A DNA stretch of 64,000 nucleotides from Euclidia mi (lineage: Eukaryota; Arthropoda; Insecta; Lepidoptera; Erebidae), in contig OX123200.2 in NCBI GenBank assembly GCA_944739405.2, positions 5,968,761 through 6,032,760 of the forward strand, read 5' to 3'. Below, piece by piece: positions 43,925 through 55,345 of the stretch. The translations under genes were made by a program, and so were the position numbers. The notes below the pieces were generated by a model that worked only from the letters and a program-made list of their open reading frames with translations, did not search any database and was not told the origin of the DNA. The first letter of the stretch is position 1, and each line of letters opens with the position of its first letter.

Positions 43925-46202
43925 CTTCATAGAAAATATGTCAAACATGTAGGTATCTCGAATCTCCAAATCCATGAATAGAACGAATTTTAAAACCGGC
44001 CGTAAATAAAACTATGACATCACATTCCATCAACTGACAAACAACATTTAAATATACACAAACAGAATTAAAACAATTCTAAATTTAAAACATAATTTTT
44101 CAGCAAAGCCGTAAATAGTTTCCAACGTATTTAAAATTTTAGCAAAGTTTACCAATTTGTTTGCACTCACGAAAGTTAACAACACCCTTATTTGCTATAA
44201 AATAAAGTTCAATTTATCACATTTTTTGTAATGTAAGTGTAATGCTAAGTTTGTAAAGTGTTTGTTTGATAGGACAACGGAGTCCGTTGCGGGGGACCGA
44301 AAGACAAAAAACAAATCGTATGAAATCTGTTTGAATTTTTATAATAATAAGTTTTTTTAGAGCACACGTGCTATGGGGTTGGTTAACTATTTATGTTAAG
44401 TTATGGTACATTGTGAAGGGTTAGTATTTGGGTACTTTATAGTATAAATACTATTCAAAAGAAGCTAGTACATAACCGGCCTTATTATAAAATGTTGGCT
44501 ATCGCGAGAAGAGGTAGCTTATGAGCTATTCTGATGTATAAGCTATTTTATTGCATAATTTATCAAAAATCGTTTAGCTTTTGCGCAACACTTGCAAAGC
44601 TTCTTGTAGTCTTATACTTACTAGCTAGACGCTCACAGCTTAATTAATAAATTAACAATGAACTGCTAAATCCAGCCAAATTCTGCTATATCCACTTTTA
44701 ATTAAATCAGTGAGGAGTATAAGAAGTCATAAATGCCTTTGAAAAATACTCATGAAACAGAATTTTAAGAAAGTCATGAAGGCATTGTCTATTTTGGCTG
44801 TTCACTTCCAAGAAATTGAAGCCCTCAGATTTGCTAAATATTCCATCAAAACCTAAAAATCACTCCCCCATCACGATTACGAAGCAATTATCCGGAAAAT
44901 TAAAAGAATAAAAAACGATCAAAACATACTGCCTAAATCGAATACCCGATCCCCAGACCCTACAAACTAGGCACCATATAATTGTACCATCTCACAGGCC
45001 CAAACTTAATAGCCATACCATTTTAATTTAGTCACAAAAAATATCTACCTCTATCACACAACTAGCGATAGCAATAGTTGCACAATTATCGCTTTGCGAT
45101 TGTAACAGCGATAAATGAATAACAGTAGCGTTACCTCGCCTTAGAAATGAATTAATTACTGTAGTTAAGAGTTACATTTCATAAACGTAGTTGGAATGAT
45201 ATAATATTTCAAATTATGGAGCAGTTAATAGCTATAGAAGTTGATTTATCACAATCGCTCGAGAAGCTTAACTGTGTAGAAATTGTTGATTGTAACAATA
45301 TTTAAAGTGCCATAACATTTTTAATTAGTTTTACTTGTTGTGCTCATTGCTATTGCATAAACAATGAGGTAAAATTGCATAATTAGGCTTACGGTGATGG
45401 TTTCGAGATATGTTTCGAATTATAAAGTTGTATTTATCGCTGCTGGAGTTTAAGTATTTTGTTTAAAATGAGATAGGATTACACTCGCAAAACTATTTTT
45501 CAATAACCTACAGTGAAGGCATATTCAGAACTCAGCTGGAGTTCTTGAATGAGATATTTTTACCCATAAACTTTCAAGTTCTGGTTAAAATTTGGATAAA
45601 TGTATTTTAGAATCAATTAGAAACTATCGATAAATGCTTTTTTAATTTATTTAAACAATAAAATATGTATAAAACATCTATTAAAAATTATTGAGGTATG
45701 ATTTTACTCTTTTTGATGCATAGAATATATCTAAATAGATATTTATTATTCCAAAGATGTGTGACTTCTTTCAATCTCATAAAGGTAGCTGCTCCTAGTA
45801 CATTCTCCACATCTTTAAAAAGTTCACAACATATCTTTATCAAGAAATTCAAGCATCTTGATACTACAATTGCGGTTACCCTCTCACGCAACGCAACAAT
45901 GTTACTCAAATTTGATCCCAAGCAACCGGTCGCTAGTTTTTTTAAACAATAGAGCGGCCGAGGTCGTTAGAACACCTATGATTACGTAGGCCCTCACCCC
46001 TATTATATTAACATGCTAACCCTTTCGATTCATTACTGACGCTACATACCGGCATTCAAGTCGGCTTGATTTTTTTTTATTTTGTTCCTATTATTTTATA
46101 GTGTGACGTCGGTTAGTTGTAGACGAAGTTTGTAGTTTTGATCGTTGTTGTGGCGTTTGTGGTCTCAATTGTAATACCAAAGTTTATGTGACTGGGTAGT
46201 AT
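43925..46202. other. no gene recognised
   Basis: Unassigned AT-rich DNA. The two overlapping ~80-codon frames at 45690-45950 on opposite strands have no supporting motif. Confidence 0.35.
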
Positions 46203-46772
46203 AAGCAGCGATAGCCTAGTGGAGAGACCGACAGACTGCCACGCAAAGGGTCCGGGTTCGAATCCACGGCGCGCACCAATGACTTTTCGGAGTAATGTGC
46301 GTATTAAATTGTTAATAGGGAAGTTTCCTGCAAGTGAAATAAATTATACAAGTATTTTTATCTAGTGAAACATGACAAAATAATAGTAGTTTCATTCATC
46401 AATTAATGTTAAAACTTTATTTAACATTTTTATCGTAAATTTATTGATAACAAGTATTCTACTTGACAGCAAAACATTATGACGTCACTACGTCATATTT
46501 CATACAAAACCCTTGGCAATGGTCGTTTTTGACATTTAATTAAAAGTGCTTGATTTGACTAGTTGGATTGGAAACAACCTTTTTATCGCTTGCTAAACGT
46601 TGAAGGAAAACATCGTGAGGAAACCTGCGTGTCTGAGAGTTCTCCATAATGTTCTCGAAAGACATGTGAATTCTGCCAATCCGCAATAGGCCACCGTGGA
46701 GGACTATGGCCTTAACCTTCTCATAGTGAGAAGAGGCCCATGCCCAGCAGTGGGTCAGTTTATATACAGGGC
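46203..46772 (+). mobile_element. SINE1B copy with nested insertion
   Basis: Head GCAGCGATAGCCTAGTGGAG to GTATTAAATTGTTAAT at 46316. Tail B resumes at TATCGCTTGC (46584) and ends GGGCTGATGATGATGAC. Confidence 0.85.
46317..46583. mobile_element. candidate MITE, 267 bp, inside SINE1B
   Basis: Boundaries come from comparison with intact SINE1B copies. The ends AGGGAAGTTTCC and GGAAACAACCT form an imperfect inverted repeat. No clear duplication and no frame. Confidence 0.55.
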
Positions 46773-47004
46773 TGATGATGATGACTGGGTAGACTAGTAT
46801 ACTAATACTATCGTAACTGTTAGTTACCTGCTAGAAGTAACCGTAGCTTTTTATCAAGTAGCATGCATCTAGCAAACCAAATATGAAGAGTAAAGTACAA
46901 TGTTCTTTATTGTAACACTATAAGCATAACTAATGCCCGCGGAGGCATCTACATAGGCGTCAATTTTCGCAACTCTATTCTCTACTCTATTGCTAAAAAG
47001 TATT

Positions 47005-47215
47005 TCTATAATACTCTACTACATACACGCATCACCATCTAGTCTCAAACCATGCAGAGCTTGTACTATGAGTACTACTACTAGATAATGGATAAATACA
47101 TACGTATATACTTTTTATAGTAAATACGTACATAAAAACAACCAGAGCAAGATAAACATTTTTGTTCACTAACACAAATATCTGACTTCAGCGGGAATGT
47201 AACTTCAGCGTGGTA
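47005..47215 (-). mobile_element. SINE3 copy, degraded
   Basis: TAATACTCTACTACATACAC, CATCTAGTCTCAAACCATGC and CTGACTTCAGCGGGAAT follow SINE3 in reverse. Confidence 0.65.
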
Positions 47216-47299
47216 GTCCTTATGTCGTCAATATCATCAAGAACAGTTCAGTAGTTTTTGCGTAAAAGAGTAACAAACATCCATCCACACAAAAGAAAG

Positions 47300-47523
47300 G
47301 AAATAACATTTTTCTTTTAAAAAGACAACTCCCGCACTAGACATAAATCCTGTGTCGCGGGGGACTTTACAAACATACAACCAACGGACACAATGAACAC
47401 CCAGACTCGAAACAACAATTTATGAATCACACAAAGTGTTGTCTCGTGTGGGAATCGAACCCACGACACTCGGCGCAGTATCAAGCGGCGAGGCCGCCGC
47501 TTAAAGCACTACGCCAACCGTGC
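47300..47523 (-). mobile_element. SINE4 copy
   Basis: The minus strand: TGCACGGTTGGCGTAGTGCT, B box GGTTCGATTCCCACAC, CTGGGTGTTCATTGTGTCCG, GCGACACAGGATTTATG, then (A)n. Pairs with 62611-62822. Confidence 0.8.
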
Positions 47524-48545
47524 AGTCAACATTGGAGGTAGAGACATGAAGGAATGCCTATGTATCATGTTTAAAACGAAAACATTTCTGCACGTATGTT
47601 GTAGTGGTTGAAGCGGTCTCCTCACCACTTGGCACTGGGCCCAGTGTTATTGGCCCGATCCCCAAACATGGCAACTCTTTGTCTGATCCACCATTTTTTG
47701 TCTGTACCTAGTTTTTCTTTGTCTCCTAATTTTGTAAATTCCTTGCAACACACGATTCACACCTGGTAAGAGAGAGACCAGTCTTGTTGGTAAAAGAAAA
47801 ATAAATTCAACGATCAAGACGACTCCATCGTAGTACACAATAGTTCATGCAACGTTACTATGACGTATCACCGTACGTTAATACCATTTAATACTATACA
47901 ATGCCCCGTTCTTTGTTTTAAACGCCGTGCCGTGGGCCGAACACAAAAAATACCGTTTTGTAAAGAAAAACAATGCAAGGAATCCCTTTGAAACATTCTG
48001 TTTTTGTGTATGTAAAAGAGTTGTACTGGATTTAAATGACTCGTATTATAGGTATGTGAGCGATTAAAGTATTTTGTGGGCTTTAGAGATGGGTAGATTT
48101 TTAATGTGTTTATTAGTTCCTACTTATCTATTTCTTTTTTGATCAAGGGCATCTCCAGCAAACCAAAATAATATTTTTGTAGTATATTTACAGCCATACC
48201 CATATGTTCAGTTTATTGGACAAATAAATAGTAAATACGTAAAAGAAGAATACAAAATACTTGTAGTGTTCAGTAAGCTCGACGCAAAGCAACAAAAAGT
48301 TTTTATAGCTAGATGACAAAGAGTTTCTATATTCCCTGACAGAAAAATAAATTCAAAACTCATAATTAAAAAGAAAAATCATGAAAAGTCAAAGGTAATA
48401 AAAAATTGAAAAAGATTGACTAACGCAAAATATTTCAAAATTATCGATAAAAATAATGTAACAAAAAATATTTATACAAAAGTACAATGCCTCATGACAA
48501 TGTGTGGCAGAGCCGTAAGTTTTACTAAAGCAGTCTTGGCACAAA
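47524..48545 (+). promoter_or_regulatory. upstream region of the 816-codon gene
   Basis: No repeat recognised. A TTCAGT initiator-like motif lies at 48269-48274, without a convincing TATA box. GTAAGT at 48515-48520 is a good splice donor, and TACTAAAGCAG (48524-48533) could be an acceptor. The frame of the gene is closed upstream by TAA at 48516-48518, so any upstream coding exon would have to join between there and the ATG. Confidence 0.3.
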
Positions 48546-50996
48546 ATGTATGATATACCTGAAGACTGTTTGTTGACGTATGATCCTGAACAAGTTGACT
48601 TCCATTCGGATAGCACGGACTTTGAAGATACACAGATCCAAAAAGTGACCACCAAAAACGGTAATCATAGTTTAGTAACGACAACCAACAAAAAATCCAG
48701 CAGATATTTTATATCAGTCAACCCGTTCAGAAACAGCATATCCAATATAAAAATATCGAAAACTTGCTCGAAAGAAATGTGGGAATCAGAGACGATTTAT
48801 AGTCAAGATGGTAAAGAACTAGAAGAACTTAAAAATTTTATCAAGAGGAAACGTAGAATAGCAATGGACAGTGGAGATCAAATAGAGACAGTGAAATCAA
48901 AACGCTCATTGATAAAGCACAAAGTGATTCCGTGCATATCTGGTATATTCAAACGATCTTGTAATAATAGTAAACGCATGTCAATTATAGATGAATCTCA
49001 CGTAAACAAAGAGGATGCTTGTCAAACATACCGCATGAGTTATGAGCCTAAGATGAGGACACTAGATAGACGACAACAGTGTTACATCACTCAACCAGTC
49101 CGCGAGACTGAAAGAAAAATAAATTCTATGTCACCGACTAAGAATAATATCTACAGGCCGTTACAGGCGCACAGAATGCAGAAGTGCGAGTACACTAATG
49201 CACAATACAGTTTGACTTCATCTTCAGAAGCAGACCGACAAGAAATAGCTCGACAGAAAGATAAAGGAAACAATATAAAAAGAACGGTTGAAGACGTTGG
49301 AATGAAATCATACGTCAATAATGCAGGAAAGCAAAAAGGCAGTCCAGAGAAACAGTTAAATAACGATGCTCCAAAACGGCGTCGTAAATTCCCTTTCCAG
49401 GTTTATGCAAATCCTTGCTCTACCAATAACAACTCGCCGAATTCTCAAAAAGTAACTTCTGATATTGGCAGTACTACAAGTGCTGTGCCATCTACATGTT
49501 CTGGTTTCTGGGACTACCTCTTTAATAAAATTAACAGCAAATATCAAATGCCGCTAACCGAATATTTCAGACCATGTGATTGTCGTCATAGTAATATCAA
49601 AGTTAAACATCATGGTCCGAAACAGTCTCCAACTAAACCATATTCCGTAGTACATCCTTGTTCAGTCTACCCAACCTCTTGCCCCCCTGGTACTTGTTCG
49701 CCGACGTATTGTGATCCTAATTCTCCTTCTAATAAATCGTCTAGTCTCAAATCTGCTTCTCCTAAAGACATGTGTTGTGAAGGACCTCCTACGCCACCTC
49801 CGCAACAGCCGTGTCAGTGTCCCGCAAGCAAGCGACTAACCAAACTTTCTCCGAATACCGAACATCGGCGTTCTCATGGCCACGGCCAGGGGCCATGTAA
49901 TCGAAGGGCTTCTCCAAAGCGGGCAGTTTCCCCAGAGCCATCTCCATGCGCGATGCGTAAATCTCCAACTCCATCGAAAAAAGTAGATTGTTTATGCCCT
50001 CCAGATCAAAAACAACAAGAATCAAGCGACGAAAGTAAAGAAGCTGTTAGACCTTGTCAAGTTCCTCACAGTTGTATGACCAGTAACGTGACCAAGAAAT
50101 ACAACGGTGAAATTCTGTGCATTCACAATCCTCCATGTGTTTTGATCAATGGATGTTTGAATTTACCATATCCAAAGCAAGAGCCACCAGCGGCAACAAC
50201 AATATGGCCAGTAATAGAATGCAATAGAGCTAGCTTGCAACATTTGTTTCGGAAGAAAAGTCCCAAAAAGTTCATTGAGCAAAGTAGTCAGTATCAAACA
50301 AGCGAACAGGGTTGTCAATACCAACCAACCGAAGAAACTGAGCAAAGAAAATTTGAGCAAGGTTGCCAGTATCAAGTCATTGAACAAAGTTGCCAATATC
50401 AAGTGCCGTCTACTGAACAAAACGATAATATAATTGATCACAGTTGCCAATTCTACCCAGATACTGTAAATGCATATCAGGTTACTGAAAATAAGAAAGA
50501 AAAAAATATTCAAAGTTCTTGTAACCATAAGCCGCCATGTGAAGTCAAAAGAATTTGTCACAGGCCTTTGTATGACCCGAAGTTGCAGACTTCATGTATT
50601 CACGTTCCGATGTGTGATAATTTACCAGTATGTGCGTTAGAATCAAGTCTAATGGGTAACGGCCAGACAAAAAAAAGTTGCCGGCACAAACCCAAGTGTG
50701 CCGAAGTGCCTGTTTGTAGGAAGGGTTATTATATTGACATACCAAAACCCGCAAGAGACGAGGTCGGCACCCAAGTGCGGCCGAGAAGTAAAATAATATG
50801 TCGCCATGAGCCTCCGTGCCTCATGATTCCTAGGTGCCTAGACCGACTGTGTGCTGAAGCCTGCTGTCAGTTCGGCGCCGTACCAGACTGTGTACACCAA
50901 CCAATGTGCGAGTTGATCCCAGCATGCTGCAGGAAGACGGCTAAAGAAATGGTTTCTGTATGTTCCCAACACCCGAATTCGTGTCGTATAGTATAG
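48546..50996 (+). CDS. uncharacterised Cys/Pro-rich protein with six CxHxPxC(x5)C modules (816 aa)
   Basis: I do not recognise the family. An unbroken 816-codon frame in AT-rich DNA argues for a real gene. The N-terminus is acidic and hydrophilic, with no signal peptide or membrane segment. A basic cluster KRKRR lies at 100-104, compatible with a nuclear signal. Residues about 330-520 are rich in Pro, Ser and Cys (SCPPGTCSPTYCDP, PPTPPPQQPCQC, several SP/TP steps). One C-x-H-x-P-x-C-x5-C module is at 525-537. A short-period CQYQ array runs about 577-640. Five more modules follow at 659-671, 684-696, 712-724, 752-764 and 782-794. Conserved Cys and His could bind metal or form disulphides. Start: first ATG after an in-frame TAA at 48516. 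It appears intronless or the terminal exon. Function not inferred; a structural role such as a germline or cuticle protein is only a guess. Confidence 0.8.
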   Translation: MYDIPEDCLLTYDPEQVDFHSDSTDFEDTQIQKVTTKNGNHSLVTTTNKKSSRYFISVNPFRNSISNIKISKTCSKEMWESETIYSQDGKELEELKNFIKRKRRIAMDSGDQIETVKSKRSLIKHKVIPCISGIFKRSCNNSKRMSIIDESHVNKEDACQTYRMSYEPKMRTLDRRQQCYITQPVRETERKINSMSPTKNNIYRPLQAHRMQKCEYTNAQYSLTSSSEADRQEIARQKDKGNNIKRTVEDVGMKSYVNNAGKQKGSPEKQLNNDAPKRRRKFPFQVYANPCSTNNNSPNSQKVTSDIGSTTSAVPSTCSGFWDYLFNKINSKYQMPLTEYFRPCDCRHSNIKVKHHGPKQSPTKPYSVVHPCSVYPTSCPPGTCSPTYCDPNSPSNKSSSLKSASPKDMCCEGPPTPPPQQPCQCPASKRLTKLSPNTEHRRSHGHGQGPCNRRASPKRAVSPEPSPCAMRKSPTPSKKVDCLCPPDQKQQESSDESKEAVRPCQVPHSCMTSNVTKKYNGEILCIHNPPCVLINGCLNLPYPKQEPPAATTIWPVIECNRASLQHLFRKKSPKKFIEQSSQYQTSEQGCQYQPTEETEQRKFEQGCQYQVIEQSCQYQVPSTEQNDNIIDHSCQFYPDTVNAYQVTENKKEKNIQSSCNHKPPCEVKRICHRPLYDPKLQTSCIHVPMCDNLPVCALESSLMGNGQTKKSCRHKPKCAEVPVCRKGYYIDIPKPARDEVGTQVRPRSKIICRHEPPCLMIPRCLDRLCAEACCQFGAVPDCVHQPMCELIPACCRKTAKEMVSVCSQHPNSCRIV

Positions 50997-51082
50997 AAGA
51001 CAAGGTTCCGTTTCCTTTGTGCAGTTGCGTGATTATTTTTACTTGTAGCATGTTGGTGCTAAGTCGGCTAAATTGCTGGACA

Positions 51083-51088
51083 AATAAA
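51083..51088 (+). terminator. polyadenylation signal AATAAA
   Basis: AATAAA in GGACAAATAAATGTTTT, 87 bases after the stop codon of the 816-codon gene, with a T-rich stretch just downstream. Spacing is normal for an insect 3' UTR and supports plus-strand transcription. Confidence 0.65.
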
Positions 51089-52590
51089 TGTTTTACTGAT
51101 TACATGAGAGCGGTTTAAACTCGCTCCGTGTACCAAAGTTTGAATTTTTTATGCTGTTACGAGCAAACAGTTGATGTTTGGACTTCACGTTCAAACTTTG
51201 GTTTTATTCAAGTTTGTATTGATGAGCAAAATGAAGTAGTATGTAAAAATTTACTATATTTCGTACAGCATATTCTGCTATTAGATAAATATGTCATGCA
51301 ACTTAGTAATTACATTTAGACTCCGTAGTAGTGTTGCTCAATTGACTAGAAGTAATTCTATTCATCTTGTCTTTTCATTTTACTTTTCACTTGCGCAATG
51401 CTTGGTTCATTATTATAATCCCGCTAGCTCATTGTCCGTCAAAATTACAAGCGCAGCTGACGAATAAGATTGTCTTTATTGGTCGTCTTATTGTGCATTG
51501 CCGCCAACGTATCGCCTACGCCCTTAGCTTGCATAGCGAGTGGGTAGTGCATATAAATGCACACGTTTTACCGTGACAAGGTCTCGGGTGTGCTCATTAA
51601 AAAAGATAATTCGCCATCTTCTGAAGGTCGACCTAAGTTGGCAACAGCCTTAAGCTGATGTAACTAGATGACAAGACATTCGCTTGCTATCAATTACCTA
51701 AAAACTTTTTGTCACGTGTAAATGGTTTAGGACTCGTTTCACCTCTGTAATGTTCTGGATAAATTAATTGGCAGTTATCACCATTGAAATTTTGTTATTT
51801 TTTTTTATTTGCTTGATAAGATCTATGCAGATGTGGGGAAAGAGGGCTTTAGTCTCTTTGTGCGGTCCAAATATTTGTCTGTTTATATGTCTGTGATGTC
51901 TTTACGTGAGAAACCCTTATGTCGACTTTTATGAAGTTTTGTATGATCGTAGTCTTGCACCTCAAAAGACTGGCTGAATGCAATGCTTGAATATAAGTGC
52001 CAATAGCATTTTCGCATCCATTCGGAATGATTTCGGACCAACTTTACCGAAAGTCGTCATTGAAATTCTTTGTGCTTTGTTCCACGTGTCGTGTTGCGTT
52101 GTATTGAGCCTGTCTTTGTATCTTTGTAGAACTATCACAATATTTCTGTTTTTCTTTATAGGGTGACGCCACAAGTATTGAGTCAAGTAAAGTTGAATGA
52201 CCCGTTTTGATGTACTGTATTGTTAATGAACAATGTCCGATTAACCATAAACTACAGATATATGTTTCGGGTACAAGAACATGGATACCAGTGGAATATT
52301 AACTGTTGAAGATTTATGTTCAAATATGTGAAGTGTTGCCAGCTTATCACCTTTATATTAGTCAAAATATATTTTAGTTAGTCTGTGTTTGTTTTATTTT
52401 GTATTGTTAGCATCTTTGGCTATGTTTACATCAGAGATGTAGTAGGCAGCTGAGAGACGAGTGACGAAAGAAACCATGCCAGAAATCCCTTTTATTTCTG
52501 CTTGCACTAAGCATAAGGGGTATTGGTTATTATACTCACAGAATGTTCAGCTCAATATCTCGTGTAGTATAATATATATAACATTACTAG
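51089..52590. other. no gene or repeat recognised
   Basis: Downstream flank of the 816-codon gene. Free of the repeat families seen elsewhere. Short frames on both strands lack motifs. Confidence 0.35.
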
Positions 52591-52591
52591 A

Positions 52592-52790
52592 GGATGCCCG
52601 CGGTTACACCCGCGTTGTTTAAGGCAACTTCTCTGTTCCCGTCACTAATAGCGTGATGTTATATAGCCTATAGCCTTCCTCGATAAATGAGCTATATAAA
52701 ACTGAAATATTTTTTCAAATCGGACCAGCAGTTCCTGAGATTAGCGTGTTCAACCAAACAAACAAACTCTTTAGCTTTATATATTATATA
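52592..52790 (+). repeat. REP7-related copy
   Basis: ACTAGAGGATGCCCGCGGTT to CAAACAAACAAACTCTTTAG, the same subfamily as 29610-29816 (reverse). Confidence 0.7.
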
Positions 52791-53006
52791 CTAGAGGACG
52801 CCAGCAGCTACGCCTGCACATATTTTTTAATTTATCTGTTTTAACCGATCCCGTGGGTATTTCGGGAAATCCCTTCTTAGTGCATCCCTACGGTCCCCCA
52901 GGAACATACATGCCAAATTTCAGCTTCCTGCGCCCAATAGTTTTGGCTGTAGCTTGTCTGTCAGTCAATAAGTAAAGCAAGGATTTTATATTATATTAAG
53001 ATTAGT
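52791..53006 (+). repeat. REP7 copy, tandem to the previous
   Basis: ACTAGAGGACGCCAGCAGCT, CATGCCAAATTTCAGCTTCC, ends TTATATTATATTAAGATT. Nearly identical to 14300-14513. Confidence 0.7.
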
Positions 53007-53535
53007 ATAAGATTATGTCAGGGGTGTCAGGGATACCCACTACATCATCCTAGGTACCCACAGAATACGTCACACGTATAGTTTGAGGAGATGTGACATT
53101 ATGTGCCAAGGGTTGAGAGGAGGAGGACGGGATGGTCACATAATGATAAAAGTATTGTGTAGTAGTTTATTGATAGCTCCTGATCGATTCGGCAATCTGG
53201 AGGCCAAATTGTTTATGGAACCGAATGGCACTTGTCTGCCTTCAGATTGGCTCCTCATTAGTAATATCTTCTTCATTCGGTTGCCATAGTAACATAAGCT
53301 ATTTGTTCTTTTTCAACCACGTTCGCCATGGAAAAGGCTCATGCCAGTTTCATACGTATTTGCATTTAGTTAAAAGCGATATCGGTAAGGAAATGCCACT
53401 TGTCTAGGACCTGAGATTAGCTTAGATAAATAGCTTTTTGATATCAGTATACTCGACCAAACTCATAAATCTGTTACAAGGACAGAGTTGCTTGTAGATG
53501 ACATTGATGGCTGATCATTGAACTCTGGAATAAAA

Positions 53536-53884
53536 TAAAATCATCTTGCCCTGGTCCCAATTTATTTGGGGTCGGCGCTTCTCTGTCGCCCATCATCTGA
53601 TCATTAACCCCTTCCTCTTTCATATCCATCCTCGCACAGTCCATCCGTCGTTTCCTTGGCCTCCCTCGCCCTTTCCATCCCTCTACCTTCATCTCATTCT
53701 TCAAACGACTTCTTTTCACCTTTCACGTATTCATTCCAAATCTTATCCATTCTCGTAGCTCCACACATCCATCACAACATTCTCATCTATCTATGCCACA
53801 TGTAATAATTTTTATCCATCTTCTTAGTACTGTAGCCCAACACTCAGCTCTATACAATACGACAGGACTTATATATGCGTCCTT
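53536..53884 (-). pseudogene. 5'-truncated RTE-type non-LTR retrotransposon
   Basis: The minus strand carries GRGRPRKRRMDCARMDMKEE and PNKLGPGQDD tail motifs close to those at 488-742, with more 5' sequence up to about 53884. Frames are broken. The flanks GGAATAAAATAAAA and GAAATAAAATATAA look like a worn duplication. Confidence 0.7.
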
Positions 53885-53944
53885 GAAATAAAATATAACT
53901 TCATATTCTTCCACTCCATTCTGATGTCACTGTATTGTTTTTTT

Positions 53945-54127
53945 GTTTTTTTTTTCAACTCCGAGAGGAAGGCTTTCGCCAGAGCCTCGGCAGTTCCTCA
54001 GGCAAGGGCACTGACTTGCAGATGAGATTGCCTTGGACGCCGCAAGGGCTCAGTGCATCACATTGCGGACCCCGGGCTCCGATGCAGAGGTCTTGGATCC
54101 TAACTAAGGTAAGATGATGATGATGAC
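53945..54127 (+). pseudogene. non-LTR 3' fragment with (ATG)n tail
   Basis: GAGAGGAAGGCTTTCGCCAG to GTAAGATGATGATGATGAC. Short frames with stops. The family is not further resolved. Confidence 0.5.
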
Positions 54128-54473
54128 TCATAGCATACCAAAACCATCTACTTATCATTATTTAACCGAAATGCTTTCCATGTGATCCCATCTAAGTTTG
54201 AGGAACGAAATTTGGAGAACGACTTTTCGTTAAAAAAACATGTTAACTTACATCATCTTCGGCTACGGAAAAACCGAATAGTATGTTTACTGTTAAGTAA
54301 ATATTGATTCCACATAAATAAAAATCTAGTTACGGCTAACAATCTCTGACTTGCATAGGTTCAACATTCACGCAAAAATGATTAACATACCTGTTTTGAT
54401 TTTTTTAATATACCTGCTCACTATCCGTTATAAAGCGTGCTATGCCTATCCATATTAATATATTTTATTTTAT

Positions 54474-54582
54474 AGACTCATACCTGTATCCCCAAAGCAA
54501 GGGGTAGGCAGAGGTGTAATATTACACCCACATTTCGACATGAATTTGTAGGTCCCACGTAATAGGGGGCGAGCCTATTAGC
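54474..54582 (-). repeat. SINE2 body fragment
   Basis: AGACTCATACCTGTATCCCC, GGGGTAGGCAGAGGTGTAAT, AATAGGGGGCGAGCCTATT. Confidence 0.65.
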
Positions 54583-55129
54583 TAGGAAAAGCCGGCTACA
54601 TCTTGAATAGGGTTTTGACTTGTGCCTGTGTTGGACCTGAGTGTTGTAAACAACCAAAATGCAGAAATAAATTTGTCTTTGTCTTTATTGCGCCATATTA
54701 ATATTATTTATTTATAAAATAATTATTCTATAATATAAAAATAAATCGCAGTCAAGCATAAATCTCGAGAGCAGCTAAACTGATTTCGCAATTTTTTTTA
54801 AATAATATTTTTGAAGTACGAGGATGTTTCTCACGGAGAGAAAAAAAGGGATCGATTGTTAGGCGGTATGAAGTTCGCCGGGTCAGGTAGTTTTAAATAT
54901 ATTTGTTTAGTGTTTGTTTAAAGTCTGGATGGAGTTATTAATATACGCAAACAATAATTAAAATGCACGTCATTAGTTTTGTATTTTAAGTGTGTAAATT
55001 ATTTACTTAAAATACAATCCGTCTATATAGTAATTATAAATGCGAAACTTGTAACCTACAAGTTTCGCAACTAACGACTAAACTGTGATCTCATTTCTTC
55101 AGCCTATTGCAGTCCTCTGCTGGACATAG

Positions 55130-55345
55130 TCAAAGTCAAAATCCTTTATTCATTCGGGTCACAATGTGACGCTTATGACCGTCAAAATAATGTATATTTT
55201 ATAAAAAATAATTTCTTAAGGAGAGTCCTTGAGAAATTATTTTTTATAAAATATACATTATTTTACATTTACTGCCACGTTCGCAAAGCAAGGGCGTAGA
55301 ACCAAGAGAAAAAACGGGCAATAAACTCACGGTCACTCTTATTCA
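55130..55345. repeat. retroelement 3' fragment with long hairpin
   Basis: AGTCAAAGTCAAAATCCTTT and AACCAAGAGAAAAAACGGGC are familiar lepidopteran non-LTR 3' phrases. The middle contains the hairpin at 55184-55264. Confidence 0.5.
55184..55264. repeat. hairpin, 38-bp stem, 5-nt loop
   Basis: Arms 55184-55221 and 55227-55264 are complementary at 37 of 38 positions around the loop AGAGT. AAAATAATGTATATTTT forms the outer stem. Confidence 0.9.

Noticed and set aside
45688..45952. Two opposite ~80-codon frames
   Set aside because: AT-rich, no motif, mutually antisense.
49356..50754. Minus-strand frames of 63-132 codons across the 816-codon gene
   Set aside because: Antisense shadows. The plus-strand frame has length, repeats and a polyadenylation signal.
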